This document shows, piece by piece, positions 44,692 through 56,869 of a DNA stretch of 64,000 nt. The DNA is taken from positions 35,453-99,452 of the forward strand of contig QNGE01000864.1 in NCBI GenBank assembly GCA_008508345.1, in the 5' to 3' direction. Both the position numbers and the translations under genes were made by a program. Position 1 is the first letter of the stretch. Every line of letters starts with the position of its first letter. The notes below the pieces were generated by a model. It had not been told where the DNA came from and did not search any database. It worked only from the letters and a program-made list of their open reading frames with translations. Source of the DNA: Paragonimus westermani (Eukaryota > Platyhelminthes > Trematoda > Plagiorchiida > Troglotrematidae).

Positions 44692-45044
44692 AGGTTGAAG
44701 AGGTATGGTGTTTCGTATTTCAACGTACGCTGCCTTGTAAAACGGGGAACTTCACGCATGTGGCACTGTCGGGTTACTCGTATTCAAGATGTCTGGGATT
44801 TTGTTTTGTTTTGAGATCATGTTTATTTACTAAACATGCAACATATTTTTAAACTGTGAGCGATCTTCCCAAGCATGTGGTCGCGAACACCTTACCTCAC
44901 TTGGGTCTTACATGATAAGATCGGTGCAGCTCGCACTTCGATTATCTACGTCGTTTTTATTCAAACATCATGCACGTTTGACTGCGGCTGCTACATTCAA
45001 CTGCACTGTTCAGCCACCCCCTTTTTGAGAAGGTTGAGTAGTCC

Positions 45045-45098
45045 CTCTGAATGCGAAAGGTACGATCAGTTGTGGATAATATTCAACTTGAAATTAAC
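45045..45098 (+). repeat. SINE-like repeat, partial inverted copy 3
   Basis: CTGAATGCGAAAGGTACGAT followed by TGTGGATAATATTCAACTTG is the reverse complement of the tail of copies 1 and 2. The rest of the element is not clear here. The long minus frame 45512-45066 overlaps it and is probably not a gene. Confidence 0.5.
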
Positions 45099-46015
45099 CG
45101 GGACCCCGCTTACTGCCCAGTAGTCTGGGTTGTTGATATGGTTTCCATGAATCACTATGTTGTCCACACTTATTCGACTTCGATTCGCTGGTTTATAATA
45201 ATGGTTACGTGTGGTGTGTAGAGTAGGACGCCACCATGACGAGGAGATCGTCGTGATCGAAACCCGCAAGTCCCAAGGTGTCTTCCTAATATAGTGTTCA
45301 TTGCATTGAACGCTGTTCGATGTGGGTTTCAGTACAGTGAACAGACGGTCATTCCCCACATTTTTTCCTTCTCTACAACGAAGCGTATGAGATAAGCCAC
45401 ATTTCAGCCAGTCAGCTACCACTAGTTGTGCTAACAGATGCCCGTGTGTGGCCCGTATTCTTAGTTGTGATCCTTTCCAGGCATGCCGAATCCAGTTAAT
45501 CGTGTGTTTCACTCACTCATTGCATCTTTCTTGTTCAAAGTGCTCCGCTTTACCGGAACCAAAACGACCGGCGATCTGACAGGAAATTGAATGTGGCCCT
45601 CAGAGCACGCCGCCTGATCGTTCTGTTGGGCATAGTGCGACTGAACGAAGATGAGCTATGATCACAATTGGTTACGGTTGACATTCTTGGGTAAACTGGG
45701 TGGTGTTAGTCACGATTGTTATTCCGAATGAATATTGTTCAGGCCCGCTTGGTCAACTAAGTGGCGCTATAATGATACCTTTCCACTGTCTCGATACCTT
45801 GCTGAGAGGTGTGAAGGATCATTAAAAAAAATAATCGTTTGCCATGATTTCAGCGAGTAAAAAACAGTAAACCATATTTTCTCAACTACCTAAGGGAGTG
45901 TTGTACGTCAGGCTGCATGCGGGCGTGTGTGTATGCGTGAGTAAGTCCTTCAATGAGACGGTCCGTTAAGGATACTGTATACCCACACGTCGGTTCACTT
46001 CATTGAAAAAAGCCA
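45099..46015. other. No recognisable gene
   Basis: Nothing identifiable apart from the open minus frame 45512-45066, which ends in repeat sequence. Confidence 0.4.
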
Positions 46016-46400
46016 GTGTCGTTTCTAACGCGACGACTGATGCAGGCCATCCAAGGAACGTACAATGCAGCTACACTGCGCTTACTCAGTCGCACCAAGT
46101 CACTCACTCTTCCTCACATCAAGACGCGGACGTCAGAGCTGTCCACTTCACATTGTATCTACCAGTTCACCTGCAGCTGCGGTGACGTTTACATTGGCAG
46201 AACTGATCGATCCCTGCGACTTAGAATGAAGGAACACGTGCCCAAGTATATCGAGGACTTGATGTGTGGTGTGACCCGACGCGACCCTACCAAACAACGC
46301 AAGCCGGCTTCTTCGATCGCCAGACACCTGCTAGAGACCGGTCATGTGGTNCTGCCATGGTTTTGACCATTGACGGACTAGTGTATACATTGACCTGATA
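46016..46400 (+). pseudogene. Penelope-like element, GIY-YIG endonuclease fragment
   Basis: Penelope-like elements couple a telomerase-related RT to a C-terminal GIY-YIG nuclease. Here only the C-terminus is left: LMQAIQGTYNAATLRLLSRT is the connector, HCIYQFTCSCGDVYIGRTDR the GIY-YIG core (IYQ...VYIG) with the zinc-finger-like CSC, LRLRMKEHVPK the helix with the conserved Arg, and PASSIARHLLETGH the terminal His box. An N at 46351 lies in the last codons. No RT upstream. Related to, but clearly different from, the element at 56870-57960. Confidence 0.88.
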
Positions 46401-49400
46401 TATGAACTTAAATATTTTTTGATTTTCACCGCTGTTATGTGTTAGCAACTGACGAGAACATACGAAATGGTATTACCATCTTGCAAAACCGGTCTTCTGA
46501 TTTCGCTGTTCAAATTCGTAACTGGGGAAAGGTATTTTATATTTTGATTGATTTTGCCTAGCTGCTTGCCCCCAAACTATATAAAGTGTATGTTAATTTC
46601 GCAAAAGTAACCGATGAGATGCGAACGAAATGTCACTGCGCAAGACATCTTACATGCTGCTATTGACTTTTTTCAAATTTAACGATAGGAACCTATGTTT
46701 CAAACTTTCACTTCATTAAGTTATTGAAGACGTTGGAAAAATAACCACGTGCGTGATACACTGTATGCCAATCATGTGCTGCCTTCGTTTGGATCCGGTC
46801 TTTCTTTAAACCTTGATGAAATGGAAGAGGAAGTCGCATTCTTCGCTTCAAACAATCGCCAGCTGTTTTTGACACGTATTCAACTGTCTTTTTACCGACC
46901 TTCGTTTCGTATTTGACTACCTGCTTTGCAGATTTTCTACTATGACAAGGCTTTTTATGCCTAATGTGTGGTCAGTATTGTGAACTGAGTTGTGCATTTG
47001 GTAAACTTCGTAAGGTGCTCGTTCTAAAAAGATGACATTTCTAACGAATTATTTCCCAACTGCGCATCCTTCGTTACGACGGCGCTTGTCTGTACAGATC
47101 ACCATGGCGATAGCCCGTTGTATGCTATTATCTCAGCTACTCCGATGAGAAGGACGTCACAGATTGAGGCTAATCGTGTTTCGATACCCTTTTGGTTTGC
47201 GGAGGTCGTCAGCAAACTTTGATTAACTCGAAACAAAGTAATTTTACTGAACCACTAAGAAATCACGTTACAACCGCACTTGTTTTTCACGCTATCGTTT
47301 TCATCTTTCTAACTCAGGGCGGAATCGTCGGACCAAACATCGAAGTTCCTGTTTGCCCTGTCCCTGGTTCTGACATCCCTACGGTAGATTTTTTTTATAC
47401 CGCTATCATTCGTTTTGGAATGATCAGTCGTTTGCGTGGAATGCGCACCTGCTGCACACTTTCTGGCCGTTTTACGCTCTTCTCATAACTCCGTGGACCG
47501 GAATTGTCACAGTTCTATATAACAGAGTCAGTGTATCATGTCGTGACGATGATTTACTGTTTCTATTTTACATACTATCTGATCCACTTTCCCTGGATTT
47601 CATCTCGTATTATTCACAACTTTGAGGTCACGGCTGCAAAACTGTAATCTGGAGCGTTTATTGTTCTCTTTTCATATTCAACTGGAACTAAACTGATTCA
47701 TGACCTTTTCATTTGCCTTGTTTACGCTTATCGACCAGAGTGCTTTCGAGCTGATGATTAGTACTTGTCACTGTGGGTTTATCAGGCGAACGTTTTATCT
47801 GCATGACCGCCGATCTAGTTTATGTAAAGATCTTGAGATCACCCGCTTGCGTCCGTTTTCGTTTATCCTCTATGTAAATCGGTAACTGGCGTCTGTCTAT
47901 CGATTGGTCCTTTGCTTGGCCTCATAGCTCTCAAACAGGCGCACAGCTGAGATGCACAGTAATTTACACTTAGATTCTTATGCAATCCACATCCATTCAG
48001 GCTTGCTGTAGCACGTTTGACTTCCGTACAAAGTGTTCCTCAACTTCAGCGGCTGCGTTGTGATTGTTCAACCAATGTGCTTCGTTTGAGTTCAAGATTC
48101 ACGGCCCCTATCATTATCATCATCATCGCCGTCGACGATCGTTAACGCTGATGCCCAACTGCCATGCAAGCATGAGGAAAGAGGAAACAAACCTTAGTTT
48201 TGTAGCATAAAAGAAAGAAAAGAACGGATCGTAATACCGTACGTCTAAACTCACGTTTAAAACAGGCCGCCTACACTGTTCAGGTGTAGGTGAGCGTCAG
48301 TTGTTCGCCTTATCAGTCGCATTTTAAGGGTTAATCGGTCACATTACGGCAACATTCATGCCACTGAACTGCATTGACTGTCATCTCTCTTAATATCTCC
48401 AGCCACCTGCACCCTGCAACCAGATGCGAACCTGACTTGTTGCGGTTGACTTACGGGTAGGTGTCTTCATTTCTTTGTGCCACGCCGGCGTTTGTCTACT
48501 CCGAACTACAACGTCCGAGCCTACACACTTTCGAACTCAGCAGATTTAGTTCTTGAAAGTGGATCGGTCCAGGAGCACTAAGAGCTAGCCAAACATTCCT
48601 TCATAACCAGGTCAGCCTTAATGTTGGAAAAGAATGTACAGTAATTTCCGGGCTATTAGCCACTTGAAAAGGTCACCAACTATTGACGATTTGTGTTTTT
48701 AACCAGTGGGTGAAAGTTCAAATTATCAATGTTCCTGGTCTCTCCTGCTACGACATTCATCCAGACAAATCTTGAGCTCACTTCGTCTGACACGAAATGC
48801 CATTCCAGGCTGAGTCTGCAACATGCGGTGGATGCGACTTGTTTATTTCAGGACACTGACTAACTGTTAAGCCACGTCAAAACGGATGTTTCGCTGATCC
48901 AGGCGGTTCTGGATAGTTTTTAAAGTAAGATGTACAGTCGTATGAACAGCGAGGGATATTTCTTTATCAGATGCATTTCCAGCAGATTCAGCCATGTCCA
49001 ACTATTGTTCCTCCGATGTAGCTTCCAAATGCGTGGCTACCTCATCTATCTACTCCTTGGATTTGCATGCCCTTTTTAGCAAGGTTATCGTTAACATGAA
49101 CTCATGAATATCGATTAGTCTTTTCATACTCTCGAGGAGTTTCTAGCTTTTATTCTCACAGGCAGATCAACCCAACCCATTAATAGCCAGCAGGACTGAT
49201 GGTACAGATTGCACTTGTAAACGGAATTTGAAAAGAAATCGTTTCTTTTGACTACATAGCGGTCATCCCACGGTTGGGCACTTGGAAAGAAAATCCGGGG
49301 TCCAAACCATTTCACGTAAGTTCCACCTGACGGTTGCTCCAAAACAGTTCCAATCTAGTCGGGTTTGCTAACAGCCCCGAAACATAGCGCTTTAAAAACG

Positions 49401-51231
49401 GTCGTGGTTGTTGGCATACAGGTACACGCGCTTTTCAGATCGGATCACTTAGTTTCATCGTCTTAGTGTTTTGATTCCTACTGTCCACTTATCGTCCACC
49501 TACTGGATAAACTTATCAGCGTTGCAAGGGCAGCCCAAGGCTGGGAACCAACATGCATGAATTAGTGTAGGTGGACAAACCGAAAGTACTGTCTCACTAA
49601 CGGAGTATACCATCAGAACAGCTTTTTCACTAAACAACAGATAATAATGGCCACATTCATTAACGAATGAGAACAGTAGTATAATGGAAGATTGACTTAA
49701 AACTTATCATCCACCCGCAGAAATTGATGCGCATCATGCTGTTCCCATTTCTCTCATATCATTTGTGGGCTCACGTGACGTTATATATCCGTGTTGCCAG
49801 AACGTTAAGCAGCGGATGAAATTCCTCAATTTAATAGCCTGTTTGCTGAGCTAAGTCTTTCTGGTTCATCTGTATATATCCTGTTGCCGCTTGATCCTTA
49901 GGCAACGTTGGATAATCCTTGAAATAAAAGCGGCAAGAAACCACTCGATTCTACTTACGCAGAACCAAGTAAGGATGAAACTCATTTTTAACTCTACGGT
50001 TAAAACATGCATCGTATGCCGATTTTCTCGGATCTCGTTAGCTCGACCGCTTCGTTGCAAGGCACGAAGAATGCCGGTTTTGACAAACGTTCCCTTCACC
50101 CTCCATCATCCTTTGGTTTAGCCTATCGTATATCCACGTGCTTTGCATTAAAAATCTGATTGGTCTTTCCGACGCTTTCACCACACGCTGCCTAAATGAA
50201 ACTCAACTCAACACGTTGTCTTGTCGGGAAACAGACGTATCGTTCCCATAATTTCGGTCTACCGGCACGATCTGGTTTCCAAATCATATTCCGTGCAGAC
50301 AACTATCCAATATAACCCAATATACTCACAGTTAGACACGGTTGAAAGTGTCTGATTCCGGATTAGCCTGTTGTAGTGACCGGAACCAAAAGATGCCTGT
50401 GCATAACACGCCACAAGCGAATTGGACTTCACCGTTTATGGTTTCACTCACAACTCTCGTGTCCAGTGTAAACTCGATCAAATACTATCAAGATGCGTTA
50501 GAGTGGATGTTTTCGCGCTTCAAACGGCCAATTCTGATTAGACAGATAAGACAGGTTATTAGGTCAGTTAAACTCTTATATCTCTTATATCTCGGAAACA
50601 AACCATAGGAGACTCCACTAGTAATTTATGAGATGCGGTGGAAGATATTTAAAATATAAAGCAGTAAGTAGTTCAGTATAGGATTACATACTGTCACACC
50701 CTGGGAAGGAAAAACAGAAATCTAAAGTTGGGCTGAAAAACAAGCAAAACAGTCATCATACAATGCGCCAACGAAGCCGAAAAAAGAACGTGTAGAGAGC
50801 CATCAGGTTTTTGAAATGGAGAGCTGATGACATAACAAACGACAGATGTCGGTTGATACGAACGAGGGGACAGATATACCGGACAAATTGCACCTAACAC
50901 ACTCGTCGTCTTATTGCTGACTGTGCACTGTAAGTTAGTTGACAGTGAGGATCAACGGCTGCACTATGCTACTCGGTAGTGAGGCATGAGCATGTATTTG
51001 AACACTAAAGTGACTGGGGGGGAAGTAAAAGAAGAAACCTTGGGATGCCATTTGACACGAACCGGTTCTGTATGCATTCAGGAACTGGGCATTGCCAACC
51101 GTTGCAACAGTGGCTTCCTGAGATCAATGTCATATGCACATGCGTGTCTGTGTGTTCTGTTGAGGCGTACACTTCGTGTTGGTTTACGAGTAAACAATCC
51201 TTACGCAGTCCGAGTTCTTGGCTCACAACAG
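46401..51231. other. Long stretch without an assigned gene
   Basis: About 4.8 kb with no retroelement domain I can read. Weak coding-like segments: 47327-47380 (GGIVGPNIEVPVCPVPG) follows a strong pyrimidine tract and tttctaactcag; and minus 49342-49124. Neither can be linked to other exons. ATC-repeat-like CATTATCATCATCATCG at about 48112-48128. Could be intergenic or intronic. Confidence 0.4.
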
Positions 51232-51431
51232 CACTAATCCGAAGCTGCCAGCACGTTCAGCGCAGTCGTGTCACCACGGCCAATAGCACCTATAAATCTT
51301 CTACGTACGACGGGCCTGAATTAATGCTCATGCAAATGCAGCTGATTGAGCGTATTCCTAAAATGGAAGGTCGATATTACAAAGCGAATGACTTGAATGA
51401 CATCCCGTGCTTGATTGATGATGCTGATTAA
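51232..51431 (+). CDS. Possible terminal coding exon with polyadenylation signal
   Basis: Opens after gctcacaacag and reads IRSCQHVQRSRVTTANSTYK, then GPELMLMQMQLIERIPKMEG and YYKANDLNDIPCLIDDAD, ending at TAA (51429-51431). The stop overlaps AATAAA (51430-51435), as at the end of many compact genes. Composition is protein-like with an acidic C-terminus. No family recognised; upstream exons were not identified. Confidence 0.35.
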
Positions 51432-51435
51432 TAAA

Positions 51436-52030
51436 CTAGTAGTGTGGTGGATCGTCAGGTCGGAGGTGCGAGTTTTCGAACGCTCGCGGGGGAGGCACGT
51501 TCAAAAGCCTGCCGCGATCGAATCAAGAACAACGTGCGCGGCCGGATGAGTCATCGCTCGACTGGATCGGACCAACGGGCGAGGCAGGGCAGGCGAAATA
51601 CGACAGATGGCCAGATCGGAGGCGTGGTTTTTCCAACATTTAGAGTAACATCTCGACACGATGTTGGAATACGGTCAAGGCCAACATTGGGTGGATGGCG
51701 GACAGCACGAGCAGACGGACGAGCCATCGCGCAACGAAATCGGACAAACAGACGAGGAATGGCAAGCGGAAAACCCCCCGATAGAAGGCGCCGATCACAC
51801 ACGTAAACCGGTCAGAAGTGCACACGACGTGTGAACGGAAACCGGGGGGTGTTGCGGGTTGGAATTATGACTCAAAAACGAGAGAGCGCGCGTTGCAGGT
51901 GACTGGCGATTTGGACAATAATGATTGTGCTTTATTGGACGCCTTCTCGCCACAGTAGTACGTACTTCCAGCATACGCCTAATATCGTGCATAGTGTGAT
52001 ACAAGGAATAAAATGAGTCAACTCCAACCT
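51436..52030 (+). mobile_element. GC-rich island, possible 3' end of a degenerate LTR element
   Basis: 51440-51850 is distinctly richer in GC than its surroundings and open on both strands (plus 51444-51806, an Arg-rich 120 codons with no known domain). It is followed by the purine run CCGGGGGG (51842-51849) and TGTTGCGGGTTGG at 51850, the layout of a polypurine tract and LTR start. AATAAA occurs at about 52008, and TCCAACCTGC near 52023 mirrors the start imperfectly. No second LTR was found in the window, so a solo or truncated LTR is only one reading. Confidence 0.3.
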
Positions 52031-55000
52031 GCTTCTATTGGTGCCTGATACCCATGTGAGTCATCAAGGTTAGGTCTCCTGTGACGCATTAATATGACCA
52101 ACTATCAGTGAACAATCGTAATCACCGTTGTCATAGCCACGACAGGATTCCGTCGACTATAGTGTTGAATTGACACGACTGTAATGGAACGGTATGGCGA
52201 ACTGTGAGGATTGTGGACGGTCGAGATTTTGAACTCTCAGGTTCAAACCCTGTCATTGTTCATTGCCTAAAAGTACGTCTTGCGGGCAATGTGAACATGG
52301 GCGATGTGCCTGTGTATTCGTCTCCATGGTAAGGAATACGGTAGAGTTGTGTCGCTGACATCAGGCTGAAATTGTCAGTAGAATCTTCCTAAGCCATTTA
52401 ATATCGTTCAAACTTTAAACCGTGTTTGTACAATCTGTATGAAAACATAAATTGTCTGTCGTTAGGTACCCTATTTTCCGTTCGCATGTGCAGACAGATA
52501 GTTTGGTGTCACTAGGCCCTCATTATGAAGGACTCAACAAGCAAATCCGTCTCGCCAGCACGTGTGCGTGTGCTGCGACTACATGTGCACTCGCGAATAT
52601 TTGGTGCACGTTACCCACGCCAATGGTTGGGCAATTCGAATGAGTTCGTATGAAGGACATCTCCTGCAAATCAGTCTTCTGTCTGTGGGCCTATGAGTGC
52701 TCCACTCAGAAGGACATAGGTTCCGGTCGTCGTCGTGCAGACGACCGGATAAGTCGGGCGAGCCATGTTTCGAGTGCTAGAGCGGTGGCCATCCGAGTAA
52801 CAGCCCGGTAACGACCGTGTCTGCTGAAAATAGATTTTAAACACCCAGAGTAGTCGCTCAGTTACGGTATCCAAACTTTGGCTTATATTGTCTGCGCTGG
52901 GTTGCAAACCATTGCAAGTCCCTTCTGGCCTCAGATGATCAAGATTTGGTTCAGGCGAATTAAGCCGCCTCGTGTGAGTGACGTAGAGATCTCCGAAGTT
53001 CACACTACGATTGAGGGCAGGTTATCGGAAATCAACCGAGTTCCAGTGCTATGGTTGGACGAGATAACGGTGGACACTGAGAGAGGTTGATTAAATACAG
53101 AACTGTGTTAACTGGTGGCTTATTGGGGATCAACCAAACAATTCACGATAGAAACCGACAATTCACAGTAGAAACAGTAGAACACCACACGTCTGATGTA
53201 TTTTGCCAGTATTTTCTGTCAGATATCTGCTGATGTCCCTAACTAGTCACCGGTTGCTGTTAGTTCCATCTTTTCCCACACTGTTCTCCCCATTGCTCTG
53301 CTCTATGAAGGTTTTTATGAAGCACGCGACGCGTCGAACTCATTCAGTGTGTCGTTTTTATAAAGGACTATACATCCCATCCGAAGAACCCCCAATTTTT
53401 CTTTTATGCAAACTTGCGAATTTCTCCCATACTGTTGTCAACCCAGCATACCAGACACTAGCCCACTTAGCTTGATTGAAGAAATTTGTTTGTTTGTATG
53501 TGGATGCTGAGTGCTCACGTGATGAATGACGTGGCATCTAGCCAGCTGGACATTATTTCTCATGTGATCCTCCAATTGACCTTCATTGGTTTATTTCTGA
53601 TTGTGGATCAGCTCGGCATCGGTGTACGAATAGGAGAAGCTGCTCATTTCCGAACAGATTCACACTGAAAACGTTTACTTTTTTGGCCAACCGTGTACAT
53701 GGTTTACACACACGGTTCCTAACAAAGATCAGCCAGTAGAACTTGATATGACAGTTCGGTATACATAAATATTTTACGGTAAACATCTAGAGAGTTAAAC
53801 TAACTGTCAGTTCTAGTTGAGTTGACCTTTTCCGCATCGTTTCCCTTAATGATCGGTCTTATGAGGGCCTCTCGATGAATGTGCACTTGTGTTCGCTGTT
53901 ATGACGAAAATTGATTTTGCTAAATATGCTCCCGTATCACATTTAACGACTCTTGATATATGCTTGTTACCAGCGAAGATAACCACCTCACGGGCAACTC
54001 GCTAGAACGATAACGCGGACCAAACCCTTTGATGGACGGAGAACATTTATAGTGTCTGGGTGTGCTGATTCTGGAACAGCCTAACAGAATCAATACTTAC
54101 TATGCCATGGTAACTTGATTACCTGAATCATTAAAGTAGAATGAAGGAGCTCTTACCTCATTGTTGGTGCTAGCTAGCTGTTGTCTGCTTGATTTTGAAC
54201 CACAATTATTGGTTGGGTTTCTATTCTAGTCATTATCCTCTGATTTTCTTTTTCGCAATCTTTTCATTCCTTGCGCACTGAAACTGGAACAAACTTCCAA
54301 CTTATTATTTGCTAAGCCGTCAGATATAAACTAAGGTAAACATAAATTATCTCAGCTTCCTCTAATCTGTATACTTCCTGTAGATCCTCACGAGTTCATA
54401 TTCCCAATGCGGATATGATTCAGCGGATTCCCTCCTTCATTCTGCCTTACATTCACAGGTACAGAAAAGATTGTCAATAGTGTGCGCAAAGTACCATCAA
54501 GCTGGTAATTATTTCTTTAACTAAATTATAACATGTTTGATGTAGATGAGACCCAACTGCGAAAAATCAGGGCATCGGCGGTATTCTAACCAGCGACAGA
54601 AGCAGTGTGCCCAAACACGACAAGCCCTTCACCAGCTGAGTTACTAAGCGATGCCAGGTGTCCGATGGACTAATTTTCATTTCGTCTACAATTCATAGGC
54701 CTTATTTTAAATCCCTTTCACATAGTTAATTGAACTATAAGAATGAAAAGATCTATCTAGCCTCTTAGGTCCTCAGTGTGAGTTGCGGCTTACGACTCTT
54801 ACGTGATCCATCGTGGAACCGACAACACATCAGAATGTCATACCGAGTGCTGTCGATTGAAAGCCTAAAGTCACTGGATGCATTACCATTTTAACGCCAG
54901 TTTGGCATTTGTGGGCATATGAATGTTCGGTCGTACCGCAAGCAAACCTTGTTCACAGGAGACAGCAGCTTGTGATTGATGCATATGAGAACGGTGACTG

Positions 55001-55999
55001 GAAGGCTATTGCCGTTGTTATGGCACTTCACACATGCACCACCAATCAATAGATTTTTCTTACGTATGAAAAAAACGTGCGGTCAACACAGTGGGTATTA
55101 ACTGAAACCTTATATGATGCAGAGTTTGATCACTTAACAGTGTTTGGACTACGGTCTGCCACTTCTTCACGGATCGTGGGTTCGATTTTCTGGTGTGCGT
55201 GGTATTGATGAGACCCAACTAGATCGAGACAGCTGTCCGCCATTTCTCTGGTGGTCGCTGTGATCAACTGTTTGCAGCTACCAATGACGTTATGAGAAGC
55301 CTCCTTCTCGTCTTCTGCTCCCATCTGCGGTCACAGGAGAACCAGGCTGACAGAAGAGCCTTCACACATCCACTCTGTTAACTGAGGTGCTTCGGCAGGC
55401 AAACATGGACGGGATAAAGATTACGCTGATACTCAGCTTCGTTGGCTCGGTTCCGTTGGGTCGGCGATGGCCGGATTCCAAAGCAGCTGCTAACGGGTAG
55501 GTGAAATCGTGTTGGTCAAAAACCGAGCTACTAAGATGTTGTCCAAATGTTTTCCGATTAAAGAAGAGGGCTAAGAACGATATGCTCAGATAAGAGACAT
55601 TTCGGTTGCCCAACAGTTGACCGTGACCACCAACGTATTATCCATTACGGACGAAGTTTTTTAGTATCACACAAAAGCTTGACGTGGCTTCCAATACGTT
55701 CTCCAGATGCAGCAATAATCGGAATGAGTGGTCAATGTCTTACATACTACCAAGTGAGGCACATTGTTTAACCATTGGTCCCAGATGGGGGTCTCCAAGA
55801 AAACCCTATCTTTCTTTGTCTTGCGGGTCAGATTTTTAAATCAAAAACTCGCGGCAGGGTCCATCAAGTCAACTCCCTTTCTCGACATAAAGGACCGGGA
55901 AGTATCAGATGTCTTCGTTATCCTGATGGGCCACTTCACTCATTTTCATCTTCTTCCTCCTCTGCTACTAACTAGCCCTTCCTCAAGTCAACTTAACCA
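52031..55999. other. No recognisable gene; tRNA-like B boxes
   Basis: No protein domain read. AGGTTCAAACCCTG at about 52237-52250 forms a 4-bp T-arm-like hairpin 40-50 nt behind TGGCGAAC, weakly resembling a tRNA or SINE head. GTGGGTTCGATTTTC at about 55176 and the shared words GATGAGACCCAACT at about 54546 and 55208 suggest further decayed short repeats. Confidence 0.4.
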
Positions 56000-56860
56000 A
56001 CGAACAGTGAAGCCTTGAAAGTCCACACTTTTAGGTAAATAAGTCAGCCGCACAGTGATCTAGCGAACAGTCTCCAGGATCTAGAACCAGATGTATGTTG
56101 TGTCTCCGAAACGCACCTTTATAAACCTACGTTTATCCTTCACTTCGATTTGCTCTTAGTTTATGTTGTGAGTCAGCGGTTTTATCTCAGGGACCCTGGT
56201 GGTGAAGCAGAATCTCATGACCTGGTTGGATTGAGCATTCCACTGAGCTCCACGGAAGGGCAGAACCTGCCTGACTGGATCCCAGTGAGTGACCGTTTGT
56301 GTACCATCAGACTTAGCACTTCAGTCAAAGTCTGTCGACATAGATCAGAAGGACGCTGTTTGTTCGTCATATCCACGTATACTGCAATAGGCAACAGTTC
56401 ACATGCCGTCAAAAAGTCTCCTACGATGCACTCTTTGGTCGTTTGAGACGAACTGGACAGTCGAACATTGTTGTAATTGCCGGTGATGTGAACGAACAAC
56501 ACGAACGAAAAGCTCTTGGGTGGTATGTTCGGTGTGCGCACGCGACGAAGTGACAGCGACGACCGGCCGTTGCAATCATGCGCACCTCATGAACAATATG
56601 CGGTGCATAACATATCCCAACACAAACGACGGCGACACGTTTCTTGGGGACCATTCTGTACAATTCAGCCATGGAAGCAAATTGATTATTGAAACAGTTT
56701 GTTCATTTATGAACTTGAATAAAACAATGGGAAGACGAAATTCATGTAATGTTCTCCGGAGTAACATTTCGTACATTCTGATCACACATGGACATGTAAC
56801 TAATTTTAAACGAGTCAAAATTCCACAGAGCGGAAGTCATGGCTTAAGGGATTAAACAGA
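56000..56860 (+). pseudogene. LINE-alpha endonuclease (5' part of ORF2), degenerate
   Basis: APE-like endonuclease read in several frames. About 56045-56110: SLQDLEPDVCCVSETHLYKP with the metal-binding Glu (S-E-T). 56150-56446: LVGLSIPLSS, LPDWIPVSDRLCTIRLSTSV and GRCLFVISTYTAIGNSSHAV. About 56465-56485: the GDFN-equivalent is damaged. About 56570-56690: HNISQHKRRRHVSWGPFCTI then QPWKQID, matching the NFRHKxRxxxTWxxP...QIDHI motif. About 56785: HSDH is kept. Together with the other pieces this shows that all parts of LINE-alpha exist in the window, but never in one copy. Confidence 0.8.
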
Positions 56861-56869
56861 CAGACACCA

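Noticed and set aside
45066..45512. 148-codon minus-strand open frame
   Set aside because: Its end lies in an inverted copy of the SINE-like repeat, and no domain or splice context supports it.
52190..52260. Possible tRNA gene
   Set aside because: A T-arm-like hairpin and weak A-box word are present, but I could not fold acceptor and anticodon arms; at most a SINE remnant.
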